From contig NC_081544.1 in NCBI RefSeq assembly GCF_901000735.1, forward strand, positions 20,969,410 through 21,033,409: a stretch of DNA of 64,000 bases, given 5' to 3'. How positions within the stretch are numbered: the first letter of the stretch is position 1; each line of letters opens with the position of its first letter. Made by a program: the position numbers and the translations under genes. Below the pieces are notes generated by a model. The model was not told where the DNA came from and did no database searches. It was given only the letters and a program-made list of their open reading frames with translations. Shown piece by piece: positions 59,608 through 64,000 of this stretch. The stretch is from Corylus avellana (taxonomy: Eukaryota; Streptophyta; Magnoliopsida; Fagales; Betulaceae).

Positions 59608-60597
59608 ATGGCTGGTCACAGAGATCCGGTCTGGATCGCGGAAGAAGAACAAATTTTAGTAAATATTATTTTTGAAGTGACGAAGGGGGAAGCAATCACC
59701 CGTAGTAATCTTGAATGGGAGCTAGTACTTCCACAAATGAAACTTCGTACTAAAAGAACAAATCTAAGAATGACTTAGTTAAATAAGAAGTTTAAGCAAA
59801 TGAAAAGCAAGTTTAAGTTAGCCAAAGATTTGGCTGATGCTGGGAGAACAATCAGCTACAATGTCGAGAACATCAGGACCGCTGTGGTGGTAATACTTTT
59901 CTTTCTTATTTTTCCTAGAATTTTTCAGGTCAAATAGTTTTTAATTGTTTCTTACAACTGGAATTTCATGTCCAGGTATCTCCCGACAGAACTCATGAAC
60001 AAGTCTGTAAAAATTACGATATGCTTAATGTACTTCTTGCAAACGAACCCCACAACGTCGGCGGGCCTAGGATTTTGGATAACAGACACAGAGGAAAACG
60101 ACCAATGGACGACGTCAACCTTGATGATACCAGCAGCAACCCAGCAAAAAAATCCAAAACACCGACTGAGATAAGCATAGTTGACGCAGCAATGCCGACG
60201 ACCCTAACGGATGATGATAAGTTACTTGCGGAAGCCATGAAAGACCTACACCAAATTTGTGATGCCCTACCAAACGAATATTATGAGTTAGCTATGAAAG
60301 CACTTCAAGACCAAAACCTTAGAGATATGTTTCTATGTATGGTTCAGAAAGCAAAAGTGAACTGGATACTTGATGAGTTGCCGAGCGAAATGAACAAGTT
60401 AAGGTAAGTAAATTGATGCATAAGTGTTCAGTTTAATCTTACAAAATTGCCTACTTTTATTTGAAAATTTTATCTGCACTAAAAGTGAATTTGATTTTAG
60501 TATCTTTGTAGAATTTGCCAGCAGATTTGTTGCTAAAGGCTTCTCTGCAGAGTTTGTAGAGTCTAATTTTGCTTGCTTGAATGTATTCTTATTGTAA
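59608..60597 (+). pseudogene. Myb/SANT-like domain protein, copy B (nonsense)
   Basis: This is the tandem duplicate of copy A with exons 59608-59889, 59976-60403 and 60501-60597. A TAG at 59776-59778 replaces the Trp codon of copy A in the middle of the DNA-binding domain. Elsewhere the frame, splice sites and C-terminus are intact, with one in-frame codon less in exon 2 (one Asn of EPHNN is lost). A short product of 56 residues would have only half the domain. The damage looks recent. Confidence 0.62.
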
Positions 60598-60939
60598 TTT
60601 TGGTCTTATTTTGGGAAGGCCTTCTGGTGGTGGTTCTTGGTGAGCTTCAATGTTTTCCTCATAGCAGCTCCCTCACAAGACTTCACTCACAATGCAGCTT
60701 CCAGTGTGATGTAATTATTTTTTTGAGAAAGTACCATGGATCTTGTGGATCATGTAGATGTTTGTACTTGAACAGCCGACTAGACAATATGTTATATATT
60801 TAGACAATATGTTATATGTTTAAGTTAGTAACTAGGCATGGAGATGGAATTCATGTAATATGTAATTAATTTGCCTTGTTCCATACTTTAACTTATTATT
60901 TGCTCCTTTCATTTTCAGTTAGAAAAGTTTTGGCATTTT

Positions 60940-60941
<2 letters not shown>

Positions 60942-61019
<78 letters not shown>
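60942..61019. repeat. compound (TC)n(TA)n microsatellite
   Basis: A TC run of about 37 bases passes directly into a TA run of about 40 bases. The matching site in copy A (about 56320-56358) is much shorter, so it has expanded since the duplication. Confidence 0.85.
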
Positions 61020-61020
<1 letters not shown>

Positions 61021-62270
61021 CCTTGAAACTAAAAAATGAGACCTTATGTAATTGTTTGGAATACATCACAGATTTTTTTTAAAAAAAACATCTTTGGAGC
61101 AATGTTGACGGAAGTTATATGTCCGCTTTAAATCCTAAAATATACTTTTCTTCATGATCATATAGTAGATTAAACTTGCTGGGTCAGTTTTGTCTCATTA
61201 ACAAGATGAAATAGTCGAAGAATTTGTTAAATTAAATAGTAATGGAAATAGATATACTATCATATTTGACATTTTATTGGATTAGTTTCGTCTCCTTAAC
61301 ATGCTCTAATTGAATTGAAATTTTACAGGTAGATATAATATTATGAGAAGAACATTTTGGACTTTCGTTTAACTCATTTTGAGTTCATTTGACTTAATTT
61401 TCATTGGTCCGAAATTTTTGGTTTATAAACTTTTTCATATTTGTTATTTGTTATGTTCATGTACCGAAAATTGTTATGGACCAAAAATTGACACATTTTG
61501 TCACAATGTTGGGCACAAAAGAAAAAAAAATTGATAATTTGTATGTTCTAAATAATAGGTTTATGATTCAGGCTAGGATACCCAACAATAATTTCAAGAA
61601 ATTATAATACAATCAATAAAAGAGAGAGCTTCAACATACTGTAATTGTCATGTCATCATCTTTGTGTTTTTATTTTTTAAAGCAAATCCCAAGGCCTATT
61701 TCATCAAGCTTCTTTAGATATGAAAATAGATTTGATTTTATAAGTTGATAAAAAAATTTTATGACCAACAACAAAAACTTATTACTTCTTTAAACTTCTC
61801 GTTTTTTCTTTTCCATTGTATTGATTTTGTTGGCCAATCTTTTATCCTTCCAAGGTGGTCTTCGCCTCAAGTTGCTGCAAATCAACACATGAATACTGAG
61901 ATATTTGGCAAATGTGAGACATCCCATTTGCATATCGCACAAGAACTTCACATTCGACTAAGTCACTTTCGGGCTTTTTGCAGTCGTCCATGCTGATGAT
62001 TGCAAATTCAACACTATGCATTTTTGCAATGAATCACCTAGCTGGTTTTATTCTCGTATATATTGTATACAAGATAACAAATTTCTAATTAAGATGAAAT
62101 GAAATCAGTGATATCTAATTGTTTTTTAAAAAAATTAAATCAATCGCTCGAGTTTTTCAAATATTTACCATGGTTCGTTATCACTTGTTTTTTGCAATCG
62201 AATGTACCAAAATAACCTTTGAATTTGAGATACGTACATATTTATTTGTAAAAAAAAAACCTCTGACCTT

Positions 62271-62420
62271 TGAACTCGTTAAGGGATCGTGAGCTTGACT
62301 CGTGTAGCTCGAAAATTACCCGGCTCGCCCGACTTGTTTAGGGCTCGTGAGCTCGACCCGTTTTGTCATCCGACCCGACCCAACCCACACGACAATGTAA
62401 CTAACAAAATAATTAAACAT
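62271..62420. other. junction segment after the segmental duplication
   Basis: A GC-richer stretch with 'gggctcgtgagctcgacccg' and 'acccgacccaaccc' words begins where similarity to 57.6 kb stops. It looks like the edge of another repeat. No gene. Confidence 0.35.
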
Positions 62421-62552
62421 GTTATTAATCAATAATAATCATAACTTCAATATGTATACAATTAACTAATTAAGATGTAAGGCTATAGTGTAACTAATAT
62501 TATATGGACTATGTTATTATTTATAGGTTTAATGTCCATTGCCCAATTCCAA

Positions 62553-62588
<36 letters not shown>

Positions 62589-63260
62589 CATATGTTCAAT
62601 GTGTGTACAATTAACTAATTAAGATATAAGGCTATAGTATAAGTGTATAACTAACATTGTATATAGTATAGACTATGTTATTATTTATAGGTTTAATGTC
62701 CAATGTCCAATTCATAAGTTAATAATAACAATAACAATAATAATAATAACCATATTCATAGGTTCAATTAATTTGTGTACAATTAATTAATTAAGATCAA
62801 GGGTATGGTATAATAATGTAATTAACATTGTATAGAGTATAAACTATATTATTAGTTATAGGTTTAATGTCCAATGTCCAATTAATTAGTCAATAATAAA
62901 AATAATAATAACAATAATCATTATCATATTCATAGGTTCAATTAATGTGTGTACAATTAATTGATTAAGATCTAAGGGTACAATATTAGTATATAACTAA
63001 CATTGTATATAGTATAGACTATGTTATTATTTATAGGTTATTTATAGGTTTAATGTCCAATGTCCAATTAATTAGTTAAAAATAATAATAATAATTATCA
63101 TCTCATAGGTTCAATTAATGTGTGTACAATTAATTTGATTAAGATCAAGGGTATAGTATAAGTATATAACTAAGTTAGTGTAGAGTATAGACTATATTAT
63201 TATTTATAGGTTTAATGTCCAATGTCTAATTCATAAGTTAATAATAATAATAATAATCAT
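62420..63260. repeat. AT-rich tandem repeat, units of about 160-180 bp
   Basis: About five diverged units share 'gtgtacaattaa.taattaagat', 'actatgttattatttataggtttaatgtcc' and a variable (AAT)n spacer. Markers 'ggtttaatgtcc' lie near 62527, 62690, 62861, 63046 and 63208. Confidence 0.75.
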
Positions 63261-63740
63261 ATTAATGTGTGTACATAGCCTAGGTTCAATTAAGATCAAG
63301 GGTTACAAGGGTATAGTATAATAATAATAATCATATTCATAATAATCAATTAATCATACTAATAATAATAATAATCATATTAATGTGTGTACATAGCCTA
63401 GGTTCAATTAAGATCAAGGGTTACAAGGGTATAGTATAATATTCATAATCATATTCATAATAATCAATTAATCATATTAATAATAATAATAATAATCATA
63501 TTAATGTGTGTACATAGCCTAGGTTCAATTAAGATCAAGGGTTACAAGGGTATAGTATAATAATAATAATCATATTCATAATAATCAATTAATCATATTA
63601 ATAATAATAATAATAATCATATTAATGTGTGTACATAGCCTAGGTTCAATTAAGATCAAGGGTTACAAGGGTATAGTATAATAATAATAATCATATTCAT
63701 AATAATCAATTAATCATATTAATAATATTAATAATCATAT
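63261..63740. repeat. tandem repeat, four units of about 120 bp
   Basis: Units begin 'attaatgtgtgtacatagcc' at 63261, 63379, 63500 and 63621, that is, 118-121 bp apart, and are nearly identical. Each combines part of the longer unit upstream with new (AAT)n spacers, so it probably arose from that array. Confidence 0.85.
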
Positions 63741-64000
63741 TAATCTCAAGATTCTCAACCGTTTAGTATTAATAATAATAATTAGTATTAATAATAATAA
63801 TAAATTAATAATCTCAACTCTCAAGAATCTCATTATCTCAACCGTTTAGTATTAATAATAATAATGACTTAATTAGTATTAATAATAATAATAATAATCT
63901 CAACTATTAAGAAACTCAACCGTTAGGTAAATTAGTATTAAATTATTAATGATAAGAATAACTATGTAGTACTACACTACTATGCACACACGGTTTCTTT
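63741..64000. repeat. short AT-rich repeats to the window end
   Basis: 'ctcaaccgtt.agtattaataataat' recurs near 63754, 63838 and 63916, with AAT runs between. No gene was found. Confidence 0.55.

Larger units (their letters stand above)
53330..62270. repeat. nested tandem segmental duplication
   Basis: Blocks of about 4.63-4.66 kb repeat in tandem, the left covering about 54.2-57.65 kb and the right about 59.0-62.27 kb, with smaller shared units between. The marker 'ggttcgttatcacttgtt' occurs near 53655, 54515, 57515, 58480, 59355 and 62175, and 'gtctccttaacatg' near 53968, 56630, 57825, 58805 and 61287. Copy 1 also has a local duplication of about 210 bp (54553-54768 and 54769-54970). The two Myb/SANT-like genes sit in the large blocks. 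The remaining open frames in the blocks (for example 57088-57339 and 61745-61996) show no domain. Confidence 0.8.

Noticed and set aside
62420..63740. Regularly spaced repeats considered as a CRISPR array
   Set aside because: The units are contiguous 120-180 bp tandem repeats without unique spacers, in a plant nuclear genome.

Overview
The window is nuclear DNA of a flowering plant, most likely a eudicot and perhaps a woody rosid. It is AT-rich, its genes have many GT-AG introns, the protein families are plant-typical, and the spaces are filled with MITEs, SINEs, TRIMs and LINEs. There are no bacterial-type operons. Three N runs (20, 100 and 100 bases) show it is a draft scaffold. The species cannot be fixed from sequence alone.

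Layout. (1) 525-3273, plus: the 3' part of a multi-pass plasma-membrane protein gene (six exons; the 5' end lies outside the window). (2) 5942-6952, minus: an intronless fasciclin-like arabinogalactan protein. (3) 8.1-12.9 kb: a class I small heat-shock protein gene (9196-9639) with a heat-shock element and TATA box, lying between two paralogous, unrecognised short genes that encode 33- and 47-residue hydrophobic peptides behind a shared promoter region. (4) 9.7-11.8 kb: a cluster of inverted-repeat MITEs. (5) 16902-19180, plus: a seven-exon RING-CH membrane E3 ligase. (6) 22752-44279, minus: an eleven-exon quiescin sulfhydryl oxidase (QSOX) spread over 21.5 kb. Its large introns hold SINEs, LINE relics, tiny retro-insertion scars, and a nest in which a LINE has landed in a TRIM element inside intron 9. 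(7) 44.3-53.5 kb: gene-poor DNA with MITEs, G-rich tracts and a 5-kb inverted duplication enclosing part of an LTR retrotransposon. (8) 53.3-62.3 kb: a nested tandem duplication carrying two copies of a Myb/SANT-like gene, the second broken by one nonsense codon. (9) 62.4-64.0 kb: AT-rich tandem arrays.

The genes do not form one pathway. QSOX (disulfide formation in the secretory route), the FLA protein (cell wall surface), the RING-CH ligase (endomembrane ubiquitination) and the PRM1-like membrane protein all act in or around the endomembrane system, which may be chance. The LINE sequence at 24.4-33.8 kb is partly doubled between 100-N gaps and encloses a block copied from 10-11 kb. I read this as an assembly error around one element of about 5.9 kb. 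Exon limits were set by reading splice sites and checking that phases add up; no transcript or database was available.
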